Shown here piece after piece: positions 52,732 to 61,218 of a stretch of DNA of 64,000 nt (position 1 is its first letter; every line of letters starts with the position of its first letter). The stretch comes from Maritalea porphyrae (GTDB taxonomy: Bacteria > Pseudomonadota > Alphaproteobacteria > Rhizobiales > Devosiaceae). The notes beneath the pieces were generated by a model. That model was given only the letters and a program-made list of their open reading frames with translations. It did no database searches and was not told the origin of the DNA. A program made the translations under genes and the position numbers. Location of the stretch: NCBI RefSeq assembly GCF_030159895.1, contig NZ_BSNI01000002.1, positions 1,452,306 to 1,516,305 on the forward strand, written 5' to 3'.

Positions 52732-54647
52732 TGACCATTCAACGCGCACTTGGTACCTGCTACTACCCCGAACATTGGCCCCGCGAACAATGGGCGAATG
52801 ACGCGCGTCGCATGGCTGAGTTGGGTTTGAAATGGGTGCGGATCGGCGAGTTTGCTTGGAGTCGCATTGAGCCGGAACATGGCTATTTCCAATGGGAGTG
52901 GTTGGACGAAGCGATTGAAATATTAGGTGAAAACGGCTTGAAAGTCGTACTTGGTACCCCCACGGCAACGCCGCCACGCTGGATGATAGACCGTCACCCA
53001 GACATATATGCTGTTGATGAAATGGGAAATACACGCAAGTTTGGATCGCGCCGCCATTATTGTTTTTCTCATCTTGGCTACCGAGCAGAATGCGAACGCA
53101 TAGTTGATATTTTGGCGCAACGCTACGGCGGCAATCCACATATCGCCGCTTGGCAAACCGACAACGAATATGGCTGCCACGATACCGTGATTTCCTATTC
53201 GGAAGCGGCATTGCACGGCTTTTGGCGTTGGTGCGAAGAGCGATACGGAACGATTGAGAACCTCAATCAGGCTTGGGGCAACGTCTTTTGGTCAATGGAA
53301 TATAGCTCGTTTGAGCAAATTGAGTTGCCCAACCTTACTGTCACCGAGGCAAATCCGGCGCACTGCATGGCATTTCGTCGATTTTCGTCCGACCAAGTGA
53401 CGAGTTTCAATCGATTGCAGGTTGACGCAATCAAGCAATTTAGCAACATACCAATCGCTCATAACTATATGGGGCGCATCACAGAATTCGATCATTTTGA
53501 GGTTGGGAATGATCTTGAGATCGCGAGCTGGGACAGCTACCCGCTCGGCTTTCTGGAAGACCGCATTGATGAAACTGAACAGTTCAAACATGAACACTCA
53601 CGTCAAGGTCACCCTGATTTTCAAGCATTCCATCATGATATCTACCGCGCCGTAGGTAAGGGGCGTTGGTGGGTGATGGAGCAGCAGCCAGGGCCGGTAA
53701 ACTGGGCGCCATATAATCCCGCGCCTCTGCCGGGAATGGTGCGACTATGGACTTGGGAAGCGTTTGCGCATGGCGCTGAAAATGTGATGTATTTCCGTTG
53801 GCGGCAGGCGCCGTTTGCGCAGGAACAAATGCATTCCGGCCTGTTGCGGCCAGATAGCGAAACGGCGCCAGCGTTTGATGAAGCGCTGCAAGTCGCTAAT
53901 GAGTTGAAGGCGCTATCAACTGACGAAAATGTGGATGCGAAAGTTGCGCTGGTATTTGACTATCAAAGCGCTTGGGCGACGGATATTCAGCCGCAAGGCA
54001 AAGACTGCCACTATTTCGATTTGGCATTCGACTATTACCGCGCCGCACGAAAGCTTGGGCTTTCATTGGATATTCTGCCACCTGATTGCGCTGATTTGTC
54101 GGCATATCAACTCGTTCTGGTGCCGGGCGTCATGACGCTTAGCAGCGAGTTGAAGCAGGCAATTGAGCAGTTTGCAGGGCAGGTGATTGCAGGTCCGCGC
54201 ACGAATTCAAAGACGGATGAATTTGCTATTCCATCGCCTTTGCCTCCCAATTTTCCTGGGTTGGACGCAACGATTGAATATGTTGAAAGCATGCGCCCAA
54301 CCGCGCAAGTCGCACTCAACACCCGCGGCAATTTTATCAAGTGGCAGGAGAAAATTGCTTCTTCCGCCGCCACCTTGGCCCAAACGCTGGATGGACAAGC
54401 CGCCGTCACAAAAAGCAACAACATCACCTACGTCGCAGGTTGGCCAGACCAAGAAGCGCTGATGTATATTTTGGCTGAGCAATGTGCAGAACTGGATATT
54501 CCAACGGAGTTGATGCCAGCAAGTGTGAGACGCCGCGACACCAAAACTCACCGCTTCTATTTTAACTATGGCAACCAAGCGCAAAACATTGCTGGTGTGA
54601 CAATTGAGCCTACGGGTGTTTATTGGTCAGAACAGATATCGACCTAA
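52731..54647 (+). CDS. Beta-galactosidase, GH42
   Basis: 638 residues. The opening GTCYYPEHWPREQWANDARRM and RIGEFAWSRIEPEHG are GH42 hallmarks. The acid/base is E146 in TDNEYG and the nucleophile E317 in VMEQQPGPVNW. A trimerisation domain and a small C-terminal beta domain follow. There is no signal peptide, so it acts on imported galactosides. It is last in the ten-gene operon; the ATG overlaps the lactonase stop. No convincing terminator follows it. Confidence 0.95.
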   Translation: MTIQRALGTCYYPEHWPREQWANDARRMAELGLKWVRIGEFAWSRIEPEHGYFQWEWLDEAIEILGENGLKVVLGTPTATPPRWMIDRHPDIYAVDEMGNTRKFGSRRHYCFSHLGYRAECERIVDILAQRYGGNPHIAAWQTDNEYGCHDTVISYSEAALHGFWRWCEERYGTIENLNQAWGNVFWSMEYSSFEQIELPNLTVTEANPAHCMAFRRFSSDQVTSFNRLQVDAIKQFSNIPIAHNYMGRITEFDHFEVGNDLEIASWDSYPLGFLEDRIDETEQFKHEHSRQGHPDFQAFHHDIYRAVGKGRWWVMEQQPGPVNWAPYNPAPLPGMVRLWTWEAFAHGAENVMYFRWRQAPFAQEQMHSGLLRPDSETAPAFDEALQVANELKALSTDENVDAKVALVFDYQSAWATDIQPQGKDCHYFDLAFDYYRAARKLGLSLDILPPDCADLSAYQLVLVPGVMTLSSELKQAIEQFAGQVIAGPRTNSKTDEFAIPSPLPPNFPGLDATIEYVESMRPTAQVALNTRGNFIKWQEKIASSAATLAQTLDGQAAVTKSNNITYVAGWPDQEALMYILAEQCAELDIPTELMPASVRRRDTKTHRFYFNYGNQAQNIAGVTIEPTGVYWSEQIST

Positions 54648-54712
54648 GGGCTATTTCGCTGTCCCTTTTTCTCTGCTAGTGAGCAAGCAAACATAAAATG
54701 GGGACATAAGTG

Positions 54713-55750
54713 ATGACAAATCAAGCAACAGGTGCCGCCAATCCAGTTTTGGCGGAATTTGTCCGCGGCAATATGGTCGAAAACCGACATCGTGGTGCCT
54801 TTTGTGTCGTTGATCAGCACGGCGAGATTGTTGCAAAGGCGGGCGATATCAGTGCGCTGATTTATCCTCGTTCTGCCATTAAGTCTCTGCAAGCGCTTGC
54901 GCTTTTTCAAAGCGGGGCAGCAGAAATGTTTGACCTTGATGACAAAGACCTTGCCCTGGCCTGTGCTTCACATTTGGGTGAAGAGTTTCACGTCGCCGGT
55001 GTCTCCAGGTTTTTGGAAAAAATTGGACTAACCGCAGCAGATTTGGAATGTGGCGCGCATTTGCCGACCAACAAGGCTGCCCGCAAGGCGTTGTTGGCAT
55101 CGGGACAGCAACCGTCAGCGCTTCACAACAATTGCTCTGGCAAACACGCGGGTATGCTAGCGGTCGCCAAGGCGCTTGGTGTGGACACCAAAGGATACAT
55201 TGAGAGCGAGCACCCAGTGCAAGTTTTGGTACGCGAATGCGTCGAGCGCGTGCTGAATGTGCAGCTTACACCGGATCATTGCGGACGTGATGGTTGCTCG
55301 ATCCCGACTTGGGGCGCGCCATTGATCAATTTTGCGCAGGCTTTTGCCAAAATGTCTTCGGGGTCCAACGAACTGCCAACAGTTTATGCGAACGCAGGTG
55401 ATCGCCTGTTCAAAGCGGCGGCAAGTAACGCTGAACTGGTTTCCGGAACAGGTGGTTTTGACACAGATGCGATGAACGTATTCGCAGGTGATCTGATGTT
55501 GAAAATCGGGGCCGCTGGTGTGTTCTGTGGTGCATTGCGTGGTCGAAACTGGGGATTTGCGCTTAAATGCGATGACGGCAACATGGATGCAGCACACGCG
55601 ATTGTTGCCGGTCTGCTCAGTGCTATTGGCGGCAATAGTGATGAAATCGAAAACGTGTTGAAAACGATGAAGGTGCAGGTTTCAAAAAACTGGCGCGGGT
55701 TCGAAGTCGGGCATATGCAATCGGCTTCAGAAATTGCGAGCTATTTCTAA
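54713..55750 (+). CDS. L-asparaginase, Rhizobium etli type (asparaginase II family)
   Basis: 345 residues. Elements are YPRSAIKSLQALALFQSG (N-terminal SxxK), HNNCSGKHAGML (a second SxK) and CGRDGCSIPTWG (the paired cysteines of the zinc site). These define the ReAV-type asparaginases, which are distinct from bacterial type I/II enzymes. It hydrolyses L-asparagine to aspartate and ammonia. GGGGACATAAGTG precedes the ATG at 54713, and a GTG three bases earlier is possible. It starts 65 bases after the beta-galactosidase gene and is probably a separate unit. Confidence 0.88.
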   Translation: MTNQATGAANPVLAEFVRGNMVENRHRGAFCVVDQHGEIVAKAGDISALIYPRSAIKSLQALALFQSGAAEMFDLDDKDLALACASHLGEEFHVAGVSRFLEKIGLTAADLECGAHLPTNKAARKALLASGQQPSALHNNCSGKHAGMLAVAKALGVDTKGYIESEHPVQVLVRECVERVLNVQLTPDHCGRDGCSIPTWGAPLINFAQAFAKMSSGSNELPTVYANAGDRLFKAAASNAELVSGTGGFDTDAMNVFAGDLMLKIGAAGVFCGALRGRNWGFALKCDDGNMDAAHAIVAGLLSAIGGNSDEIENVLKTMKVQVSKNWRGFEVGHMQSASEIASYF

Positions 55751-55757
55751 TCGGTGA

Positions 55758-57095
55758 CTAGCTAAACTGATTGTCTGCAACGACGAGCTGGGCATACTTG
55801 GCCGAAGCTTTTTGCAAATCCAATTCAACAATATCATCCCAACGCGCGCCAACAATTGGTGCGCGTTTTGCGTTGCTGATTTGATTGTCTTTGACTTGGG
55901 CTGCCCCAACACCTTCGACCACCGAAACATAGATGCCAATATGCGTGTTTTGCACCAGATTGTTGGTGAGTGTTAGGTTTCGCATATACGGCCCCCAGCC
56001 TGCAGCCATGCCGGTTCCGGGCACATTCTCAATAACATTGCCGTTTGCCACAATGTCCGCCTCTAGGCCAATGCCCACTGGTGATGTGTCAGGATTGGTT
56101 GGGCTTTTTGCCCAAATATTGCGCACAATATTGTTGGCGCACACGGCCAAATGACCGCCATCATTCCAGTTGGTGATGGAGATGCCTTGTGCGGCTTCGT
56201 CAATGATGTTTTGCGCAACAATTGAGCCGGAGAATTCAAATTCCGAAAAAATGGCGACTTCAGACAAATTGCGACAATTATTGCCCACTATCTGACAATT
56301 TACTGTGCCGTTTGCCCTTACGGCAGAGAAGGTGCAGTCGGTGATCACATTGTTCGCAACAATTACATCGGCTGACCGAAACACGTTGATTCCATTGCCG
56401 TTTTGTCCGTTGCCACCGCTCTTCCAGTCGATATTTTTGATGTGGTTGCCTGTGACGATTGTTCCATCGTGACCATTGTCGTTGCGCCAAACGAGGATGC
56501 CATTATTGCCGCAGCCGTCTACGAAATTATCGTTAATTGATAGCCCAGTTGCATCGACAGATTTTATCGCTGCATTGGCGATCTTTTCAAAACGGTTTTC
56601 AGTGATGGTGCCGCCTGTACCGTATAGTGAAATGCCGTAAGACGAAGCAGTTTCAAAGTGGCATTGTTCCACCAAAACATCTTCGCAGTTTACGAAGTCC
56701 AAAAGGCCAAAACTTGGGTCTGCAAGTGCGCCACCAGTGCCCACCAATGCGATATCGTGAAGGCTGAGCCGGCTTGTCCCTTGTCCTGCAAGGATTGGCC
56801 CTTCACGAGACGCCAGCAAGCGGGTGCTGCCACGCGCGCCATAGAGTGCGGTGCCAGAGGGCAAAGAAATGTTGCTGACTAAATACTCGCCGGCGGGCAA
56901 ATAGACGGGTTGGGATAGGCTCGCAGCCTTTTCTAGGAGCGCGGACAAATCGCTGGAGATATCGCTGCCAGTGTTTGCGACTACGCCATTTGCACTGGCG
57001 TCAATTGCGCCAAACTGCGCCATCGCTTTGTTGGCGAACGTCAACGCGCCAAATCCGGCACCAGCAAATGTGAGTAAACCGCGTCGCGAAATCAT
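55758..57095 (-). CDS. Tat-exported right-handed beta-helix protein (TIGR03808-like)
   Basis: 445 residues from ATG 57095. The N-terminus MISRRGLLTFAGAGFGAL is a twin-arginine signal with RR at 4-5 and a cleavage site near AMAQ. A pectate-lyase-like parallel beta-helix follows. Repeats of the type N-x-I/V-x-N-x-I/V occur throughout, for example ITENRFEKI, IVTGNHIKNI and VIVANNVITD. The family is common in Rhizobiales and uncharacterised. A surface or periplasmic polysaccharide-related role is possible but unproven. It converges on the asparaginase gene, 7 bases away. Confidence 0.85.
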   Translation of the reverse strand: MISRRGLLTFAGAGFGALTFANKAMAQFGAIDASANGVVANTGSDISSDLSALLEKAASLSQPVYLPAGEYLVSNISLPSGTALYGARGSTRLLASREGPILAGQGTSRLSLHDIALVGTGGALADPSFGLLDFVNCEDVLVEQCHFETASSYGISLYGTGGTITENRFEKIANAAIKSVDATGLSINDNFVDGCGNNGILVWRNDNGHDGTIVTGNHIKNIDWKSGGNGQNGNGINVFRSADVIVANNVITDCTFSAVRANGTVNCQIVGNNCRNLSEVAIFSEFEFSGSIVAQNIIDEAAQGISITNWNDGGHLAVCANNIVRNIWAKSPTNPDTSPVGIGLEADIVANGNVIENVPGTGMAAGWGPYMRNLTLTNNLVQNTHIGIYVSVVEGVGAAQVKDNQISNAKRAPIVGARWDDIVELDLQKASAKYAQLVVADNQFS

Positions 57096-57181
57096 GCACC
57101 AAACTCCTCTGTTGTCCTGAAATTGACCATCAATTGGTCTTCGGTGCAATCAAAGCTTGTTGTTGGCGTTAATGGGGTTAC

Positions 57182-57508
57182 TTAGAGCTTGCGAAGTCGG
57201 ACGGCAGTGCCTGCACATGTCACCATCAACATAGCGCCGCGTGCGCCAACGGTTTCATAATCCAAATCAACACCAACGACCGCATCTGCACCCATCATGC
57301 GGGCGCGGTCAGTCATTTCTTCAAGCGCTGCCTTGCGCGATTTTGACAGGGTTTCTTCGTACGCGCCTGAACGTCCACCAATGTAGTCGGTCACAGTGGC
57401 CATTAGATCGCGGATGATGTTTGCGCCCAAAATGGTTTCGCCCATTACGATGCCCAAATACTCAGTTACTTCGAAGCCTTCGAGCGTGTCAGTGGTTGTT
57501 GTTAGCAT
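57182..57508 (-). CDS. YbjQ family protein (UPF0145)
   Basis: 108 residues, the usual family length. [42 protein letters not shown] and [13 protein letters not shown] are the YbjQ signature. It is thought to form a pentameric ring, with function unknown. The ATG at 57508 has GGGGG seven bases upstream; the longer frame to 57583 is rejected. It diverges from the HerA-like ATPase gene. Confidence 0.88.
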   Translation of the reverse strand: MLTTTTDTLEGFEVTEYLGIVMGETILGANIIRDLMATVTDYIGGRSGAYEETLSKSRKAALEEMTDRARMMGADAVVGVDLDYETVGARGAMLMVTCAGTAVRLRKL

Positions 57509-57692
57509 GTTGCCCCCAAATGCAGTGTTGTTTGTTGCTACACCAAATAGGTCTAAACCTTCGCCATTCCAAGCCTTGGTCAAAATTTGTTCTGTTAAAA
57601 AAGCCGCTTTGCTGCCACAAGATACGCATAATCTATTGAGATTGCTGGGTTGAGCGTTTTATATAGCGCCAGGCAACATGCAAAGGGCAACG

Positions 57693-59246
57693 ATGGAACG
57701 GTTTGTTGACGGCACGGTCTATTTGGGGACCAGCACCAAAGGTGAATATCTAAATCTCAAGCTAGCCAACCGGCACGGTTTGATCACAGGAGCCACCGGT
57801 ACTGGTAAAACTGTTAGCTTGCAGGTGATGGCCGAAGGCTTTTCCCGTGCAGGTGTTCCTGTTTTCTGCGCTGACGTAAAAGGCGACTTGTCGGGTATCG
57901 CAGTGACTGGCGAAACCAAAGACTTTTTGGAAAAACGCGCCACCGATATCGGGTTTGGCGACTATGTCTATGAAAGTTTCCCCACCATCTTTTGGGACCT
58001 GTTCGGCAAAAAAGGCCACCCGATCCGCGCTACGATTTCAGATATGGGTCCTTTGCTGCTTTCGCGTTTGCTTGACCTATCTGACGTGCAAGAAGGTGTG
58101 CTCAACATAGCGTTTGCCCTTGCCGACGATGAAGGGTTGCTGCTGCTAGATTTGAAAGATCTGCGCGCGCTGCTCGTGGAGATCGATGAACGCTCAGACG
58201 AGATTTCCAAAACATATGGACGCGTGTCACGGGCGTCGATTGGTGCAATTCAGCGCTCATTGTTGGTGCTTGAGCAACAAGGCGCAGAGAATTTCTTCGG
58301 CGAGCGCGCACTCGACATTCGTGATTTGATGCGTACCGACAAAGACGGCCGTGGTTTTGTATCTGTCTTGGCCGCCGACGAGTTAATGCAGTCGCCACGT
58401 CTTTATGCAACATTTTTGCTATGGCTGTTGTCTGAACTGTTTGAAGAGTTGCCTGAAGTAGGTAACCCAGACAAGCCACACCTTGTGTTCTTCTTTGATG
58501 AAGCGCATTTGCTGTTTGACGACGCGCCGAAGGCCTTGCTGGACAAGGTTGAGCAGGTGGTCAAGTTGGTGCGTTCAAAAGGTGTCGGTGTTTATTTCGT
58601 AACGCAAAATCCGCTCGATATTCCTGATCCTGTTTTGGCGCAGTTGGGCAACCGCGTACAGCATGCTTTGCGCGCCTATACGCCGCGGGAGCAAAAAGCG
58701 GTGCGCACTGCGGCCGATACATTCCGCCCGAACCCCGAATTTGACACTGAAGAAGTGATTACACAGCTTGGTGTTGGTGAGGCCTTGGTATCCACTTTGG
58801 AAAAAAAGGGCGTGCCTTCAATTGTTGGGCGCACCATGATGCGCCCGCCATCTTCGCGATTGGGCCCAATTACTGACAGTGAGCGCAGGGCCATTCTGCG
58901 CAGCAGCCCGATGGCTGACCTTTATGACGAAACGATTGATCGCGAATCTGCAGCTGAAGTGTTGGCCGAACGCGCAGAACAGCGTCGTCTCGAAGAAGAA
59001 CGCCAGCGTGAACGTGAAGAAATGGAACGCGAAGAATATGGTCGCATGAAGCGCTCTCGCTCAGGCTACAATGACGACTATCGCGATGATCGGCCGACCA
59101 AGCGTTCGCGGTCAAAGACCCGTCGATCACGTTCTCGTCAAACAACCACAGAAAAAGCCATCAATAGCTTCGCCCGAACCGTGGCCCGCCAATTGGGTAA
59201 CCAGTTGGTGCGTGGGATTCTTGGCAGCCTCAAACGCGGTCGATAG
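57693..59246 (+). CDS. HerA-like ATPase (DUF853, YjgR family)
   Basis: 517 residues. Walker A is GATGTGKT at 33-40, Walker B is [13 protein letters not shown] near 265-277, and [20 protein letters not shown] holds sensor residues of FtsK/HerA ATPases. A highly charged coiled tail (about 410-465, rich in E and R) precedes a basic end. It is probably a hexameric DNA or protein translocase; the E. coli relative is YjgR. ATG 57693 has AAAGGG at good spacing and is preferred over 57678. The next gene starts 3 bases after its stop. Confidence 0.9.
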   Translation: MERFVDGTVYLGTSTKGEYLNLKLANRHGLITGATGTGKTVSLQVMAEGFSRAGVPVFCADVKGDLSGIAVTGETKDFLEKRATDIGFGDYVYESFPTIFWDLFGKKGHPIRATISDMGPLLLSRLLDLSDVQEGVLNIAFALADDEGLLLLDLKDLRALLVEIDERSDEISKTYGRVSRASIGAIQRSLLVLEQQGAENFFGERALDIRDLMRTDKDGRGFVSVLAADELMQSPRLYATFLLWLLSELFEELPEVGNPDKPHLVFFFDEAHLLFDDAPKALLDKVEQVVKLVRSKGVGVYFVTQNPLDIPDPVLAQLGNRVQHALRAYTPREQKAVRTAADTFRPNPEFDTEEVITQLGVGEALVSTLEKKGVPSIVGRTMMRPPSSRLGPITDSERRAILRSSPMADLYDETIDRESAAEVLAERAEQRRLEEERQREREEMEREEYGRMKRSRSGYNDDYRDDRPTKRSRSKTRRSRSRQTTTEKAINSFARTVARQLGNQLVRGILGSLKRGR

Positions 59247-59249
59247 GAT

Positions 59250-59819
59250 TTGAAATTGCTCAAACGACGTTCAAAAGCCAAGTTGGCCAAGCTACAAACT
59301 ATCGACACGCCTGCGGGTTTTCTTGCACCAATTGGGCGTGCAAACCAGCAAATCCATGTGGAAGAGGCGCATAGTTGTGGCGAGTTCATCGCCAGTAAAG
59401 GATCGAGAATTGTTTGCACTGAGCCCGAAGGCGAAGTTGGAATTGCTTTGCTAACAGGTGCACTGTCAACCGGCGGACAAGTCAAAATCTATGCCGACGC
59501 TGAGCATGAAGGTATTGCCCGGCCAGAAGGCGCTGAAATAGTTGAGGTTGGCGCTTCTGCAACTGAAAAAACGCTCACAGATGTTGGGCATTTCTGGGTA
59601 ATGCCGCCAGCATTTTCCGACCTTGAACGCTATTTGGAAGTTTGGGTGTACTCTGGGTACAAACCGCTCTTGTGTATCTCCCCGCGTGATGAGTTTTTGC
59701 TATTGCGCGGGTTTGTGCAGGAGATTGTTTCGGCTGGTGCGCCACGCGCTGCCGAACGGCTGATGTTCGCAAGGACGCCTGAAGAAGGTTGGGAAAAACT
59801 TTCGGAGCTACTCGCCTAG
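59250..59819 (+). CDS. Divergent SLOG/LOG-like Rossmann-fold protein
   Basis: About 189 residues, not a named family that I recognise. Alignment by eye to LOG (cytokinin phosphoribohydrolase) proteins is convincing in order. GEFIASKGSRIVC corresponds to the LA-x-G-x-x-LVYGG strand. EVGIALLTGALSTGGQVKIY corresponds to GLMGAVADAALAAGG-x-VIG. GHFWVMPPAFSDLERYLEVW stands where LOG has ALPGGxGTxxELxEV. The catalytic PGGxGT motif is replaced by MPPAFSD, so LOG-type hydrolysis is unlikely and ligand sensing is possible. There is no ATG; TTG 59250 or, with better spacing from AGGA, TTG 59256 starts it. It is tightly linked to the HerA-like gene. Confidence 0.6.
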   Translation: MKLLKRRSKAKLAKLQTIDTPAGFLAPIGRANQQIHVEEAHSCGEFIASKGSRIVCTEPEGEVGIALLTGALSTGGQVKIYADAEHEGIARPEGAEIVEVGASATEKTLTDVGHFWVMPPAFSDLERYLEVWVYSGYKPLLCISPRDEFLLLRGFVQEIVSAGAPRAAERLMFARTPEEGWEKLSELLA

Positions 59820-59829
59820 CAACAATCTG

Positions 59830-60369
59830 TTAGACCAGTTCAGGGTGTTGCTCTGGTTGCTTCTGTCCAAACAGTGGAACCACGTTTTCCGGCAAATCGC
59901 GATTTTGCGCGATCGTCTCGATATAAGCATCGACACGGGCAGCAAGGCCACTATTTTGCGCCGGAACACGCTTGTACTTTGCCGGTTGTTCTAGTCGTGC
60001 AATTGCACGCTCGCGAATATAAGCAGGAGACGTCGGCTTTACGATGACTTCGTCAATTCCAGCAAGGCCAACTTGGCGTTGCATTGCGCGATCGACTTTG
60101 CGCGTTAGTGCAATGATTTGCATGTTCTCAGTATGCATTTGTGGGTTTGATTTCACTGATGAAACCAGTTGCGGGCAGCTCATGTCGTCAAGCTGATAGT
60201 CGCACAGCAACAGATGAATTGGCGCGATGCGCAAATAGACCTGCAGGGCCTTGTGGGTTTCAAAAACGCGCACGCGTACGTCAGGGGTATCTTTTAGCAT
60301 CATAGCCAAAATCGAGCCCAACGCCTTATTTTGTGCAACAATTCCAACAACTTTAAGCGTACGCAACAC
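59830..60369 (-). CDS. Atypical receiver-domain protein
   Basis: 179 residues from GTG 60369. A CheY-like receiver occupies the first 120 residues, with the phosphoacceptor D57 in LLLCDYQLDD and the switch lysine in EVIVKPTSP. The acidic pair that normally follows strand 1 is missing (VVGIVAQNKAL), so Mg-dependent phosphorylation is doubtful. The remaining ~60 residues form no known output domain. AGAGG lies just before both GTG 60369 and TTG 60366, and either may be the start. No kinase lies next to it. Confidence 0.68.
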   Translation of the reverse strand: MLRTLKVVGIVAQNKALGSILAMMLKDTPDVRVRVFETHKALQVYLRIAPIHLLLCDYQLDDMSCPQLVSSVKSNPQMHTENMQIIALTRKVDRAMQRQVGLAGIDEVIVKPTSPAYIRERAIARLEQPAKYKRVPAQNSGLAARVDAYIETIAQNRDLPENVVPLFGQKQPEQHPELV

Positions 60370-60445
60370 ACCACCTCTTTGGTTAATCAAATATTAACAC
60401 CTGGAGGTGTGTCGAGAGAAGGGAAGAATTCAATTTCCCCAATTT

Positions 60446-60483
60446 CAAACAAAAAGCCCGCTCAGCAGGGCGCGGAGCGGGCT
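60446..60483 (-). terminator. Rho-independent terminator of the superoxide dismutase gene
   Basis: AGCCCGCTC (60455-60463) pairs perfectly with GAGCGGGCT (60475-60483) around an 11-base loop. On the minus strand it is followed by TTTTTGTTTG. It lies 25 bases past the sod stop. Confidence 0.9.
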
Positions 60484-60507
60484 AAAAGACTAAAGTCTTG
60501 AAAGGGA

Positions 60508-61104
60508 TTAGCTTGCTGCGTCAAACAGCTCGGCTACATATTCCCAATTGATCATAGAATCAAAGAACGCTTCGAGATATTTCGGGCGCGCATTGCGGTA
60601 GTCAATGTAATAGGAGTGCTCCCAAACATCACAACCGAGCAACGGTGTTTGGCCGTGAATCAATGGGTTTTCACCATTTGGTGTTTTGGTGACTTCAAGC
60701 TTGCCATTGTTCAAAACAAGCCATGCCCATCCAGAACCAAATTGTGTCGCGCCTGCATTTAGAAATGCTTCGCGGAATTCTGCAACAGAACCCAAATCTG
60801 AGATAATCTTGGCTTCCAATTCACCCGGAATTGCGCCGCCACCATTTGCTTTCATCCACTTCCAAAAATGGATGTGGTTGTAGTGTTGCGCAGCGTTGTT
60901 GAACAAGCCAGCATTTTTGCCATGGCTTTCACGCACAACATCTTCAAGTGACTTGCCTTCAAGGCCAGAACCCTCAAGCAACTTGTTGCCGTTGGTTACA
61001 TAGGCCTGGTGGTGCTTGTCATGGTGAAACTCAAGAGTTTCAGCTGACATATATGGAGCCAAAGCATCATATGCATATGGCAGTTCAGGAAGTTCAAAAG
61101 ACAT
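60508..61104 (-). CDS. sodB: Superoxide dismutase (Fe/Mn family)
   Basis: 198 residues. Metal ligands fall in FHHDKHHQAYV (His), NHIHFWKW (His), and DVWEHSYYIDYRN (Asp and His), in the usual order. GSGWAWLVL and a FNNAAQHYNH segment favour the Fe or cambialistic type. GGAGGCACCT precedes ATG 61104; an upstream in-frame ATG at 61116 is rejected. Converts superoxide to peroxide and oxygen in the cytoplasm. It is monocistronic with its own terminator. Confidence 0.95.
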   Translation of the reverse strand: MSFELPELPYAYDALAPYMSAETLEFHHDKHHQAYVTNGNKLLEGSGLEGKSLEDVVRESHGKNAGLFNNAAQHYNHIHFWKWMKANGGGAIPGELEAKIISDLGSVAEFREAFLNAGATQFGSGWAWLVLNNGKLEVTKTPNGENPLIHGQTPLLGCDVWEHSYYIDYRNARPKYLEAFFDSMINWEYVAELFDAAS

Positions 61105-61218
61105 AGGTGCCTCCATTTTTTTGCTTTTTCAGCGATTTTGCCGCGTTTCCACAAGAGTTATAAGCCCACAGAAGCGCGACAACAATACTTCAATAAGAAA
61201 ATACTTTTTAAATCCGCA

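Noticed and set aside
57693-59246. HerA-NurA or HerA-SIR2 defence system
   Set aside because: The neighbour is neither NurA nor SIR2, and the ATPase is of the common DUF853 type. Only the weaker SLOG-like idea was kept as a finding.
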